Assembly: GCF_000687935.1 (NCBI RefSeq)
Contig: NZ_JHZZ01000001.1
Span: 3,358,001-3,422,000 of the forward strand
Length of the DNA stretch: 64,000 nucleotides
Reading direction: 5' to 3'
Origin: Polaribacter sp. Hel_I_88
GTDB lineage: Bacteria > Bacteroidota > Bacteroidia > Flavobacteriales > Flavobacteriaceae
The translations under genes and the position numbers were made by a program. The stretch's first letter is position 1, and each line of letters opens with the position of its first letter. The notes beneath the pieces are model-generated. The model ran no database searches. It was not told where the DNA came from and saw only the letters and a program-made list of their open reading frames with translations. Positions 35,621-43,936 of this stretch are shown piece after piece.

Positions 35621-36333
35621 GACATCGAATTTATAAAAGATTGATACTTGTTTTGCGCTGTTTTAAAATTGGTTTCATCCACAGGAAATTCTCCATACCA
35701 AACGTAGGAATACACATAAGAAAGATACGAAAATTGCGTTCTCATTGCTGGGTTTTCAATCTCAAAAAGGTATTCTGAATTGGTTTTGTCCTTATGATAG
35801 TCAATAATTTTTTTGTTTGACAATCCTTTTAAAGATGTCAAATAATAATAACGAATTGCCAATCTAAAATTTTGACTATCAATAGCTTGTTGTAGTAAAG
35901 AGGCTAAATCAACTTCATGAATGTCTTCATCTTCATAAATTAATTTCTCTTTAATTTTGGTTGATGATTTTGTGTTTTTCCAAAAAAATACGTCTGAACC
36001 TAGTAGTACTTTTACAATCACAAAAATGATAAATCCTCCTAAAAGAAAAGGGAAAATAGTGGTCATAAAAAAAGCAAATCCGTTTAAAAATCCTGAACTA
36101 GCGTTAGAACTTTCTTTTTTTTGAATTGGAGCATTCTCTTGATAGATAAAATCTTTATCCTTATACTTTTCTTTGAGATTTGTGGATAAAGTTCTTGCTT
36201 CGCTAATATTTGTATCTTTTTGATACACAATAGAATCTGTTTTTATGATTACAATTTCATCATTAGTTATAGATTCTTGTGCGTTTATAAAAAGTGTAAA
36301 CAAGAAAAGGAGGGAAGCTAGTCTTTTTTTCAT
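35617..36333 (-). CDS. DUF4129 domain protein
   Basis: A 238-residue protein with a signal peptide, a central transmembrane helix (FFMTTIFPFLLGGFIIFVIVKVLL) and a C-terminal DUF4129 region (LASLLQQAIDSQNFRLAIRYYYLTSLKGL, then FSYLSYVYSYVWYGEFPVDE). It abuts the SpoIIM gene with no gap. It is part of the MoxR envelope cluster; function unknown. Confidence 0.85.
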   Translation of the reverse strand: MKKRLASLLFLFTLFINAQESITNDEIVIIKTDSIVYQKDTNISEARTLSTNLKEKYKDKDFIYQENAPIQKKESSNASSGFLNGFAFFMTTIFPFLLGGFIIFVIVKVLLGSDVFFWKNTKSSTKIKEKLIYEDEDIHEVDLASLLQQAIDSQNFRLAIRYYYLTSLKGLSNKKIIDYHKDKTNSEYLFEIENPAMRTQFSYLSYVYSYVWYGEFPVDETNFKTAQNKYQSFINSMS

Positions 36334-37299
36334 CTATCGTAAACCATGTTTTTTAGCGACTTTATAAGGCAAAACCAAATAATAATAACTGATGGAAACT
36401 AAACTAAATAAAATTATCGCAAAACAAAAAATCGTAGGCATTACATTGGAATATCGTGTAACATAACCTTCTAAAAATGCAGCCATAATGGTAAAAGGAA
36501 TCGTACTTATAAAAATATAAAAGGCATCTCTAATTCCAATTTTAAACGATTCAAAGCGTTTTAACGTTCCTGGAAATAAAATGCTGGCGCCAATAATATA
36601 GCCTGCTGCAGCTTCTATAATAATTCCAAAAATCTCATAAGTTCCATGAATCCAAATGCCTTTTAAACTATCAAAAAGTGTGTTTTGCTGATAAAAAAAC
36701 GCTTGAAATACAGCCACCATAATTGCATTAACTACAATATAATAGGCAGTTCCTATGCCTAATAACAAACCTGATAGAAACATATTTAAGCCAACTCGTT
36801 GGTTGTTATCATAAATACCAATAAAAGTTCCCCAATTGCTACCACTTTTGTAAATAGCCATGGCATCTCCACTTTCTATGTTTTCTAAAGTTTGATCTAC
36901 ATAACCATCGCTTAAAATTTGTCTTGCAAACGATTCATCATTAAACGTGGATAATAATCCTACAAAAAAACAAACAAAAAAGAAAATAAAGGAAATGTAA
37001 ATGTATTTTCTGTAGGTATAAGAGAGTAGTGGCACTTTGTCAAAAAAGAATTGTATAAAAACATTTTTATCAGTTCTTTTTGAGTCGTAAACGGTATCAA
37101 AGCTGGTCTTGGCAAGCTTATTTAAAAAGAGGGTAACTTTACTTTTTGGGTAATAGGTTTGCGCATATACCAAATCGTTCATGATTTTTATATGCAGGTT
37201 GGCGATGTCATCTGGACTTTTTTTCTCTTTATTCGAAATTAATTGTTCAAATTCAAGCCATTTTTCTTTATTTTGCTTTATAAAAGCGACCTCTCTCAT
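36334..37299 (-). CDS. SpoIIM/DUF95-type stage II sporulation protein M homologue
   Basis: A 321-residue membrane protein. A cytoplasmic N-terminus (FIKQNKEKWLEFEQLI) is followed by five or six helices. The DUF95 signature GLNMFLSGLLLGIGTAYYIVVNA and the IHGTYEIFGIIIEAAAGYIIG stretch are present. In non-sporulating Bacteroidota this gene is part of the MoxR/DUF58 cluster. It heads the minus-strand operon, divergent from RDD. Confidence 0.9.
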   Translation of the reverse strand: MREVAFIKQNKEKWLEFEQLISNKEKKSPDDIANLHIKIMNDLVYAQTYYPKSKVTLFLNKLAKTSFDTVYDSKRTDKNVFIQFFFDKVPLLSYTYRKYIYISFIFFFVCFFVGLLSTFNDESFARQILSDGYVDQTLENIESGDAMAIYKSGSNWGTFIGIYDNNQRVGLNMFLSGLLLGIGTAYYIVVNAIMVAVFQAFFYQQNTLFDSLKGIWIHGTYEIFGIIIEAAAGYIIGASILFPGTLKRFESFKIGIRDAFYIFISTIPFTIMAAFLEGYVTRYSNVMPTIFCFAIILFSLVSISYYYLVLPYKVAKKHGLR

Positions 37300-37321
37300 T
37301 AAGAGCGAATTTAATCATTGC

Positions 37322-38134
37322 ATGAAAACACTCCAAATAAAAACTGCACAAAATGTAAATATAAAATTTACAGCTGCCAATGTATTTCAAAGGCTTTTGG
37401 CATTTACAGTAGATAATGTTATAAAATTCGCCTATATCTATTTCGGAATTAAATTTTTTGACTTTAGTTTGTTTGATCCTGCCATCAATGGCGATACTTG
37501 GACTATAAAGGCGCTGGATGTTCTGTTTTTTTTACCTGTAACATTTTACTCACTTTATTCCGAAATTTTAATGGAAGGTCAAACCCTGGGTAAAAAGCTC
37601 TTAAAAATAAAAGTGATTAATATAGATGGTTTTAAGCCTTCAATTACAGATTATATCATTCGTTGGTTTTTAAGAATTGTCGATTTTAATTTATTCATGT
37701 TGCTGTTTGTGTATGTGGCTTCTTTAGGATTATCAGAGCAATATTCGTTGCTTATGTTACTTTTTATGTTTGGTAAATTGGTTGGTTTTTTATTAATTTT
37801 ATTTACGGACAAAAATCAACGTTTTGGAGATATTATTGCTGATACCATTGTAATTTATTTAAAGGATGATGTACAAATTTCGCAAACTATTTTAGAGAAT
37901 ATTCAAGATAATTACCAGCCAACCTATCCAAACGTGATCAAACTTTCTGATAACGATGCACGAATTATCAAAGAAACTTTTAAAACTTCAGTAAAATTCA
38001 ATGATTATAAAACCTTGATAAAATTACGAACTAAGATTTTAGAAGTTACAGGAATTAAATCCGTTCATAAAAGTGACAAAGAGTTTATTGATACTGTTTT
38101 AAAGGATTATAATTACTATACACAAAATATGTAA
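37322..38134 (+). CDS. RDD family membrane protein of the MoxR cluster
   Basis: 270 residues from the ATG at 37322; the longer frame overlaps the divergent SpoIIM gene and is unlikely. The RDD motif is VFQRLLAFTVDNVIKFAYI. Helices follow with GQTLGKKLLKIKVINIDG and NQRFGDIIADTIVIYL. The cytoplasmic C-terminal tail of about 90 residues is longer than in the 145-residue RDD protein at 27912. Divergent pairing with spoIIM is conserved in this family. Confidence 0.9.
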   Translation: MKTLQIKTAQNVNIKFTAANVFQRLLAFTVDNVIKFAYIYFGIKFFDFSLFDPAINGDTWTIKALDVLFFLPVTFYSLYSEILMEGQTLGKKLLKIKVINIDGFKPSITDYIIRWFLRIVDFNLFMLLFVYVASLGLSEQYSLLMLLFMFGKLVGFLLILFTDKNQRFGDIIADTIVIYLKDDVQISQTILENIQDNYQPTYPNVIKLSDNDARIIKETFKTSVKFNDYKTLIKLRTKILEVTGIKSVHKSDKEFIDTVLKDYNYYTQNM

Positions 38135-38276
38135 AATTACTTCTTTATCACCCTGAATTTATTTTTGGGTCTTAAGAATTAGTATTGATTACAGATATAA
38201 AAAACAGAGCATATGTTTTCTATCTGCTTATGTGTTCAATAGATATGAAGTGAAATAAAAATTGGGTTTTACTTTT

Positions 38277-39470
38277 TTAATTAATTTTCTTTCTGAACGA
38301 AAACAATAAAATCATAGAAATCCCACCACAAATTAAGAATCCCACAAATAGAGGATAGGCTGTAACCACCACATATTTACCAATATACCCAGCAATGGGA
38401 ACTGCCATAATTGTAGAAACAAAGCCGTTAATCGCTGAACCAATCCCAGCAATATGACCAATTGGCTGCATGGCTAAAGAACGTAAATTCCCGAATAAAA
38501 AACCGATGGCAAAAAACTGAAGTGTAAAAGAAATGACTAAAATTTCAATAGGCGGATTCACTTTTCCGTAAAAAACAACCACGTAGAATAAGGAAACTAA
38601 AGTGAACATCGATAAAAAGAAAAAGACCAATTTTTTCATGCCAAACCTCATTACTACAGTTCCATTGATAAAAGTAGAAAAGCCCACAGAAATAGCCATG
38701 GCTCCAAAAATATAAGGAAACTCTTCTACCAAACCATATTGCTCTTGGAATATTTGCTGCGAAGTCCCTAAAAAAACCATAAAAGAACCAGTTATAAAAC
38801 CACTTAAAATAGTGTATAATTTAGCATCATTATGTTTTAAAAACTCTTTAGTTCCTGTTTTAAAAAGCGATAATCGAAACTTTTTTCTATGAATGTCTTT
38901 AAGGGTTTCTGGTTGTCTTTTGTAAAACCATAAAACGACAATAGCACCAAAAATTAACTGACTTGTAAATATAGATTGCCAGCCAAAAGTATCCAACATA
39001 ATTTTACCGAGTGTAGGTGCAACTACAGGAACCAAAATAAAGATAGAAACCACAAAAGACATGATTCTAGCCATATAATCGCCACTATAGGAATCACGAA
39101 CCATAGCAATGCTTAACGTTCTTGGGGCAGAAAGTCCAATGCCCTGCAAAATTCTACCAAAAATCATCATTTCTAAATTGGTGGCATACACACAAATAAT
39201 ACTGGCAATCACAAAGATTGAAAAACCAACATATACCATAGGTTTTCTACCAAAACTATCTGACAATGGGCCAGCCACCAATTGTCCTAATCCTAAACCT
39301 AAAAAGATCATAGTAATTAACAACTGACTATCACTATTACTTTTTGTGCCAACTGCAATACCAATAACATTTAAAGCTGGTAACAAAGCATCTATAGAAA
39401 GCGCTACCAAAGACATTAAACATGCCATCATTAAAATAAACTCGGTTTGAGATTTTTGTGTTCTTTGCAT
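38277..39470 (-). CDS. Bcr/CflA-type MFS multidrug efflux transporter
   Basis: A 397-residue inner-membrane transporter with 12 predicted helices. The motif A region is GQLVAGPLSDSFGRKPMVYVG, and R..QGIGLSAPRTLSIAMVRDSY is typical of the Bcr/CflA (DHA1) group. It exports drugs by proton antiport. It is the last host gene before the prophage boundary. The 180 bp to 39650 shows no gene. Confidence 0.92.
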   Translation of the reverse strand: MQRTQKSQTEFILMMACLMSLVALSIDALLPALNVIGIAVGTKSNSDSQLLITMIFLGLGLGQLVAGPLSDSFGRKPMVYVGFSIFVIASIICVYATNLEMMIFGRILQGIGLSAPRTLSIAMVRDSYSGDYMARIMSFVVSIFILVPVVAPTLGKIMLDTFGWQSIFTSQLIFGAIVVLWFYKRQPETLKDIHRKKFRLSLFKTGTKEFLKHNDAKLYTILSGFITGSFMVFLGTSQQIFQEQYGLVEEFPYIFGAMAISVGFSTFINGTVVMRFGMKKLVFFFLSMFTLVSLFYVVVFYGKVNPPIEILVISFTLQFFAIGFLFGNLRSLAMQPIGHIAGIGSAINGFVSTIMAVPIAGYIGKYVVVTAYPLFVGFLICGGISMILLFSFRKKIN

Positions 39471-39637
39471 ACCACAAAAGTAGTTTAGTTTTATTGCAAA
39501 GAGTTTTTTTTGTATTGATAATTTTGATAGTTTTATTGATTCTTTATGGGTTTAAAACATCTAGTTTTTAATAAATCTCTTTGTGAACATTATTTATCTA
39601 TTTTTTATATTGTTATCTGTTAGAGTGTAAGTGTTTA

Positions 39638-39673
<36 letters not shown>

Positions 39674-40112
39674 AACGCAACTTTTAAAAAAATTATTTTT
39701 TAATGTTTTTACAATGGTTTTTTAAAACCTATTTCAATGAACTTTTGATTAATATTAAATCAAATATAGAAATAAATTTAATAAAAACAATTTAGCCGTT
39801 TACATTCGGATAAATGAAATGTTTACAATAATGGAATCGAAAAAGGATTTATTCAAAGGCTATTGAGTATTATTTTATTTATTTATTAAACGAAAGTAGG
39901 AAAATAAAACCATAAGCAAATGTTACAAAATCTATCAAAAACCCCGAAAAGGGTTTTTAATGATTTTTGGAATTTGACAGATATGTTTTTTTTTTCCTTA
40001 GGGAGTTTTATAATTAAAAAAAATTAAAAAAATCCAAAAGATTAATTTGGGTTAAAAACGTTTTTTTTGAGTGAGCAGGACGTGAAAAAATTATTAACTA
40101 AAATTATTAAAA
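39674..40112. other. Non-coding left end of the prophage with hairpin
   Basis: No ORF of note in 439 bp. A perfect 8-bp hairpin, AAAAACCC/GGGTTTTT (39937-39958), is terminator-like in both directions. A T-rich stretch and the likely promoter of the small plus-strand genes follow. Confidence 0.5.
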
Positions 40113-40286
40113 ATGACAAATTCAGAATTATCAAAAAGGATTAAAGAAACAATGCAAAAAGCAATGAATTGTATTGAAAGTAAAGAATACAAAAAAGGGA
40201 TCATATTAAACAGAAAAGCGAAAATACTTTTAAACATTCAAAGTATGAGAATTAGTAAAGAATCTAAAAAATATCAAAATATTTAA
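40113..40286 (+). CDS. Small basic prophage protein
   Basis: A 57-residue frame (MTNSELSKRIKETMQKAMNC...) that is helical and Lys-rich (about a quarter of residues), with no hydrophobic segment. It lies 5 bp upstream of the 67-residue zinc-ribbon-like ORF on the same strand, opposite to the rest of the prophage. Possibly a regulator or DNA-binding protein; not recognised. Confidence 0.55.
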   Translation: MTNSELSKRIKETMQKAMNCIESKEYKKGIILNRKAKILLNIQSMRISKESKKYQNI

Positions 40287-40291
40287 TAATT

Positions 40292-40495
40292 ATGAGAAAA
40301 ATATGTGGATGTTGTGGCAGTAGATTAAGCATTGAAACTATGTATAAGATAAAAATACCTCTTTTAAAAAAAGTTAGATTTTTTTGTTCTTGGTGCTTAA
40401 AAAAGGAATACGGAGAATTTAATGAATTAAATTGGTGGAAACCTCAAACAGAAAGATTTGAGTTTAAAATTATTGATAAAATTAAGAAAAATTAA
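40292..40495 (+). CDS. Small zinc-ribbon-like prophage protein
   Basis: A 67-residue protein with CGCC near the N-terminus and CSWC about 30 residues later, a four-Cys zinc-ribbon spacing, within a basic sequence. It ends four bases before a perfect 19-bp hairpin. It is probably a nucleic-acid-binding regulator, in the only plus-strand pair of the element. Confidence 0.6.
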   Translation: MRKICGCCGSRLSIETMYKIKIPLLKKVRFFCSWCLKKEYGEFNELNWWKPQTERFEFKIIDKIKKN

Positions 40496-40498
40496 TAA

Positions 40499-40540
40499 GT
40501 CATATAAATTGACTTACTGAAGTAAGTCAATTTATATGAC
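40499..40540. other. Perfect 19-bp hairpin with TGAA tetraloop
   Basis: Arms 40499-40517 and 40522-40540 are exact reverse complements. No T-run follows on the plus strand, so it is a poor intrinsic terminator. Its position at the meeting point of convergent transcripts makes a packaging signal or complementary-strand origin of an ssDNA genome an attractive alternative. Confidence 0.6.
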
Positions 40541-40579
40541 GAATCAAGAGAGTCAATTTTTATAAGATTAGCAAATAAC

Positions 40580-40614
40580 AAAAAAAAAAAAAAAACCTCT
40601 AATTAATTAGAGGT
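40580..40614 (-). terminator. Terminator of the prophage lysis-end operon
   Basis: A perfect 20-nt palindrome (40595-40614, core CTCTAATTAATTAGAG) is preceded on the plus strand by 16 A residues, i.e. U16 on the minus-strand transcript. It ends the operon whose last gene stops at 40634. Confidence 0.8.
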
Positions 40615-40633
40615 ATTTAAATTTGAAAATTTT

Positions 40634-40912
40634 CTATAAATAAAAATATATGAAGTTTGGAAACATAACAGAAAATAAAAAGTCTAATATTTCGCAGTTT
40701 CCTTTATCCTGGAAATAGTCGTGCAAGGTTTCTTTTAAAAAAGCAGTAACATTCACAATTATTATAGCAATTAATTGACTGTTTAAACTTAAATTAAATA
40801 TGTAATTGATTACATCCAAAAATAAAATTGATACGAAAAAAATCAACGTCCATAAATAAATATGTTCGAGTTTATCAAGCTTAGGAATTAATTTTTTTAT
40901 TAAGTTTTTCAT
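40634..40912 (-). CDS. Small multi-helix membrane protein, holin-like
   Basis: A 92-residue protein with about three hydrophobic segments. The pattern LDKLEHIYLW ... FLKETLHDYFQDKGNCEILDF recalls the DKxxH...KE..D...D.xDF arrangement of small phage membrane proteins related to DUF2279/VanZ-like folds. It is the last gene of the operon and overlaps the previous stop by one base. A lysis role (holin) is inferred from its position. Confidence 0.55.
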   Translation of the reverse strand: MKNLIKKLIPKLDKLEHIYLWTLIFFVSILFLDVINYIFNLSLNSQLIAIIIVNVTAFLKETLHDYFQDKGNCEILDFLFSVMFPNFIYFYL

Positions 40913-41262
40913 TATTCCTTTATTTCAATTAACATTAAACCGTCAAAGTAAACAACAACATTATCTGGAGTTCGAATTTTATTAAAAATTAAATTCATAT
41001 CAAAAATAACATTGGTTTGGGATTCTGTATTTAAGTCAAAACTTTCAATTGACTCGTTAGGTTTATTCATATCTGAACGAATACTAACAGAACCAGCAAC
41101 AGCAGTTTTTAATCTTACATATAAACGTCCGTATAAATATGGGAAATTTTCATTTAAGCCTTGTATAAAATAACCTGCTTCGGATTCTTTATGTTGTAGA
41201 ATTGTAGAATATGGTCGAGCTTCAAATTTTATATCATTTATAGTAATTATTGAATTTGTCAT
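40912..41262 (-). CDS. Beta-rich prophage protein, possible minor virion protein
   Basis: A 116-residue protein with alternating short strands (IITINDIKFEARPYSTIL, GRLYVRLKTAVAGSVSIRSD, NVVVYFDGLMLIEI). There is no signal or helix. ATGA overlap with the 148-residue gene upstream. It may be a capsid-associated or spike protein; the family was not recognised. Confidence 0.6.
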   Translation of the reverse strand: MTNSIITINDIKFEARPYSTILQHKESEAGYFIQGLNENFPYLYGRLYVRLKTAVAGSVSIRSDMNKPNESIESFDLNTESQTNVIFDMNLIFNKIRTPDNVVVYFDGLMLIEIKE

Positions 41263-41705
41263 TTTTTTAAATTTTTAATTATTTTTTGAGAGTAATTTTC
41301 TACTAATTTACGAGTGAAACTTCTAAAGCCTAAAACGTCTATAACAATAGCAAAGAGGACATATTTGTACCATATTGGTAAACTGTTTAAATTAGTATAA
41401 CTTTCTAAAATATAAATATTCAGATTTTCAAAATTTGAACTATTAAAAGCACGTATAAAGGGAACTATAGTAGCAGAAAAAACAGGGACTAAAAACAAAT
41501 ATATTAATACGTCATCTTTATATGTATATTTTTTATCATTTACAGTCAAATAATCTATATCATTATCCGCAATTGTATTAGATTCAATTCTTTTTGTTTC
41601 AGCGATAATAATTGCTTTTTTTTGTTGTAAATCTAATTTTTTTAATTCCCTACGACCTTGAAAGAAATCTTTAACCAAATTTATTAAAGGGTCTAGCCAA
41701 TTCAT
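41259..41705 (-). CDS. Holin-like membrane protein (3TM type)
   Basis: A 148-residue protein. An amphipathic N-terminus (WLDPLINLVKDFFQGRRELKKLDLQQKKAI) and then YKDDVLIYLFLVPVFSATIVPFIRAF with a further helix (WYKYVLFAIVIDVLGF) fit the GTA_holin_3TM-type layout of phage holins. It is coupled by ATGA overlaps to the genes on both sides. Confidence 0.65.
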   Translation of the reverse strand: MNWLDPLINLVKDFFQGRRELKKLDLQQKKAIIIAETKRIESNTIADNDIDYLTVNDKKYTYKDDVLIYLFLVPVFSATIVPFIRAFNSSNFENLNIYILESYTNLNSLPIWYKYVLFAIVIDVLGFRSFTRKLVENYSQKIIKNLKK

Positions 41706-41812
41706 ATTTTTGTATAAGTGTTATGGTATAAACTAGTTTTAGAATTTGGTAAATGTGAGAAAGAGTAAGACATACCAAATATAATACAATATGTAAAAAT
41801 TAGTTTTGTCAT
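41702..41812 (-). CDS. Hidden 36-residue ORF coupled between two lysis-region genes
   Basis: Its ATG overlaps the TGA of the 102-residue gene (ATGA at 41812-41809) and its TGA overlaps the ATG of the holin-like gene (41705-41702). A frame closed by coupling at both ends is unlikely to be chance. The sequence begins MTKLIFTYCIIFGMSYS, like a short signal or lipoprotein leader, then a polar tail. A spanin-like role beside the membrane/coiled-coil gene is possible. Confidence 0.55.
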   Translation of the reverse strand: MTKLIFTYCIIFGMSYSFSHLPNSKTSLYHNTYTKI

Positions 41813-42117
41813 TTTTTATCTTTTAAAATCTGTTCGACTTGAAACTCTAATTTTGTAATTCTCAAATTATCCTTACTATTATTATTCACAAAATCTTTAA
41901 TTGTAAAACGCTCAACAGCCGTATAGTCTAAAATACGAGTTTCTAATTTTTCTAATGATAATTGGATGACATCTTGCTTTTGACTGTATAACTTAAATTG
42001 AATGAATAAAGTTAATATAGCAGTTATGAAAGTAATCAATAAACCACTAATTACAGTTGTTACAACCTTAAGTAAATGCGTTGAAATCTCAATATTTGTC
42101 GTATTATCTTCTTGCAT
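41809..42117 (-). CDS. Small membrane protein with coiled-coil tail
   Basis: A 102-residue protein with one transmembrane helix (LLKVVTTVISGLLITFITAILTLFI, about 14-40) followed by a long predicted coiled coil (KQDVIQLSLEKLETRILDY ... LRITKLEFQVEQILKDKK). This topology resembles inner-membrane spanins. It lies in the lysis end of the prophage. Function inferred only from shape and position. Confidence 0.6.
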   Translation of the reverse strand: MQEDNTTNIEISTHLLKVVTTVISGLLITFITAILTLFIQFKLYSQKQDVIQLSLEKLETRILDYTAVERFTIKDFVNNNSKDNLRITKLEFQVEQILKDKK

Positions 42118-42217
42118 TGATATTAGTATGAAATTGATAAAAGGCGTAAATAAAAAATGAAATTGTTGAAATTGCGAAAATTAACGAGATTAAGGCATTT
42201 AAATAATTTATGTACAT
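42104..42217 (-). CDS. 37-residue transmembrane micro-ORF
   Basis: MYINYLNALISLIFAISTIS... reads as one transmembrane helix with a basic tail (NINARR), and overlaps the start of the 102-residue gene by 14 bp. It would fill most of an otherwise empty gap (42118-42307). An alternative 29-residue plus-strand frame at 42245-42334 is weaker. Confidence 0.4.
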   Translation of the reverse strand: MYINYLNALISLIFAISTISFFIYAFYQFHTNINARR

Positions 42218-42307
42218 TTGTTGTTTAATTTTAAAAATTAGGTTATGAAAAGTCAGATTTATTTAATAATAATAATAGTTTTTATTTTAGGATTTGCAAT
42301 AGGAAGA

Positions 42308-42706
42308 TTAAGTAAAAATAACAGGGTTAAGTAGCATTAGTTCCTTAATCTCATCTCCAGTTAACTCACTATTAAGCCACCCCCATAAGTCCAGATTATC
42401 ATCTAATAATGGATTGCCATAACTTCCAGTTTCTTCATTATAATATTTAGTACCAAAAGAGTTATAAATTTTATTGAAATTAGGTTTGGTTAGATTTGAC
42501 AATAAATCAAATATTTTAGCCTCATCAGTACCAAAATTATACATAGCATTATAAAGAGATTGAGCAATAAAATTAGCTTCGTCTGTAGATATTGTTGAAC
42601 CAATTTCAGAAAGTTTATTAATGGGTTTTTTAAAAAATTTTAAAATTGTAATAACAGCTGTCAATAAAATTAAAATTGGTAATAAAGTATTTTTTAAAAA
42701 TTTCAT
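42308..42706 (-). CDS. Membrane-anchored annexin-like prophage protein
   Basis: 132 residues. An N-terminal transmembrane helix (about 8-24) is followed by a region like one annexin repeat: IAQSLYNAMYNFGTDEAKIF with the GTDE signature, a Tyr-rich middle, and WLNSELTGDEIKELMLL at the end. Similar annexin-like modules occur in Bacteroidota mobile elements, from memory. It could dock to membrane lipid. It is the first gene after an internal terminator, so it opens the lysis-end operon. Confidence 0.6.
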   Translation of the reverse strand: MKFLKNTLLPILILLTAVITILKFFKKPINKLSEIGSTISTDEANFIAQSLYNAMYNFGTDEAKIFDLLSNLTKPNFNKIYNSFGTKYYNEETGSYGNPLLDDNLDLWGWLNSELTGDEIKELMLLNPVIFT

Positions 42707-42725
42707 TTTTTTTATTTAGTATGAA

Positions 42726-42775
42726 AAAAACACACTTTTAAAAGTTTAGGAAGAGACTTTTTTAAGTGTGTTTTT
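42726..42775 (-). terminator. Internal terminator between prophage operons
   Basis: AAAAACACACTT (42726-42737) pairs with AAGTGTGTTTTT (42764-42775), extended by inner pairs AAAAGT/ACTTTT. U-rich ends lie on both strands. It separates the Rep/capsid genes from the lysis genes. Confidence 0.75.
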
Positions 42776-42797
42776 AATTATTGAAATTGACTATTTT

Positions 42798-43337
42798 TTA
42801 TCTATTTCCTAATTCAACACCTTTAGATACTTCTTCATTGTCAAATGCTTGACCGTTTTCGTGTTGGATGATTGCCAAAATAAAAAGGTATTGCTTAACT
42901 AAGTCATTGTAAATTGGTGCTAATGAATCAGATGATTTTGCACCTACTTTTTTAGCTACAAAATTTGCATAAGCGTTTGTATTGTTTTCTACAACTGGAG
43001 CATATTTTTCAAAGAAAGTTTGGATTGTGTGGTCTGGTCTTTGTTTTAAGTAAGTCCAACCTAATTTAGTTAAGGCACGAACTCCCCAAGTCATTGCAGG
43101 TATTCCTTCAAAGTCTTGAAATTGTTCAAAACGTCCGTCAGTGTTTTGGTCGTGTGGAACTTTACCCCTCCAAGAACTGTTCGACTTTTCAATATTGCCA
43201 GGATTGTTATTTCTCAATCCCCTTGGTAGTTTTGAATTACTCATCGTTGTTATTTTTGTGGTTATTTTCTTGATTGGTAATAGAATCATTGCCCCCACTA
43301 CCAAAAGAATTAATATCACTATTTTCAAATATTTCAT
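42798..43337 (-). CDS. Virion-type peptidoglycan-hydrolase candidate (structural protein P5-like)
   Basis: 179 residues from the ATG at 43337. A transmembrane helix (about 5-23) precedes LPRGLRNNNPGNIEKSNSSWRG, FEQFQDFEGIPAMTWGVRAL and a helical second half. This RGLRNNNPGNI family is found as virion-associated lytic proteins of phages. Starting at the internal ATG (43244) would remove the helix and avoid a 101-bp overlap with the next gene. The correct start is undecided. Confidence 0.75.
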   Translation of the reverse strand: MKYLKIVILILLVVGAMILLPIKKITTKITTMSNSKLPRGLRNNNPGNIEKSNSSWRGKVPHDQNTDGRFEQFQDFEGIPAMTWGVRALTKLGWTYLKQRPDHTIQTFFEKYAPVVENNTNAYANFVAKKVGAKSSDSLAPIYNDLVKQYLFILAIIQHENGQAFDNEEVSKGVELGNR

Positions 43338-43548
43338 TTTCTAAATCTTTTGATTGTGTTTTAAATTCTTTTAAATCTTTTGCTATTTTGATAACTGAAG
43401 TTTTTTCTTTTTTTTCAGAATTCCAAATTTGATTAACATCATTTTTAAAATTTTTGATTAATTTTAGAAGTAAATTCAAGGTTTTAATAACTTTTTTTAA
43501 GTATTTCCCCCACTCTAAAATTTTATTAATTCCTTGAATGAATTTCAT
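43237..43548 (-). CDS. Small helical prophage protein
   Basis: A 103-residue Lys-rich helical protein (ILEWGKYLKKVIKTLNLLLKLIKNFK) with an Asn/Ser/Gly-rich low-complexity tail. Its 3' end overlaps the 5' end of the hydrolase frame by up to 101 bp in another frame. It lies 2 bp downstream of the next gene. The family was not recognised. Confidence 0.55.
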   Translation of the reverse strand: MKFIQGINKILEWGKYLKKVIKTLNLLLKLIKNFKNDVNQIWNSEKKEKTSVIKIAKDLKEFKTQSKDLENEIFENSDINSFGSGGNDSITNQENNHKNNNDE

Positions 43549-43550
43549 AA

Positions 43551-43934
43551 TTAATTATAATTTTTTGAAATGTGTTTACCAATATAGCCACCATTTGAAG
43601 CTTTAGGATTACAAATCCAATTCCATGAAGAAAAATAACATTTGTGATTATCTATATTGATAACACCATTGCAAACAACATCGTCTTTAGTGGGTATTGA
43701 TAAAATCATAGTACATCCAACCCATTGCTTTCCTGTTTTAGATTTAACAACACCCTTTTTTGCTTGTTTTTCACTAACAAAAATTTTAATTTTTGCCATT
43801 TGTCCGTCGATAACTTTCCAAGCGCCAATAAACAAACCTTTTTCGTGGTCTAAAGTCTGATGTAATTTAGCACCACTTTTAGCAGTTGGCTTATTGTTAT
43901 TATTTGATTTCTGATAATTTTTATTATAAGCCAT
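43551..43934 (-). CDS. Prophage protein of unknown function
   Basis: A 127-residue protein: an Asn/Lys-rich N-terminus (about 1-20) and a mixed beta domain (KGLFIGAWKVIDGQMAKIKIFVSEKQAK, WVGCTMILSIP, HKCYFSSWNWICNPKASNGG). It has two Trp and two Cys near the C-terminus, which suggests a small binding fold. A DNA-binding role is possible given its basic character, but unproven. Confidence 0.6.
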   Translation of the reverse strand: MAYNKNYQKSNNNNKPTAKSGAKLHQTLDHEKGLFIGAWKVIDGQMAKIKIFVSEKQAKKGVVKSKTGKQWVGCTMILSIPTKDDVVCNGVINIDNHKCYFSSWNWICNPKASNGGYIGKHISKNYN

Positions 43935-43936
43935 AG

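Noticed and set aside
42245..42334. 29-codon plus-strand ORF with one helix
   Set aside because: It runs against the transcription of the operon and overlaps the annexin-like gene; a better minus-strand frame covers the gap.
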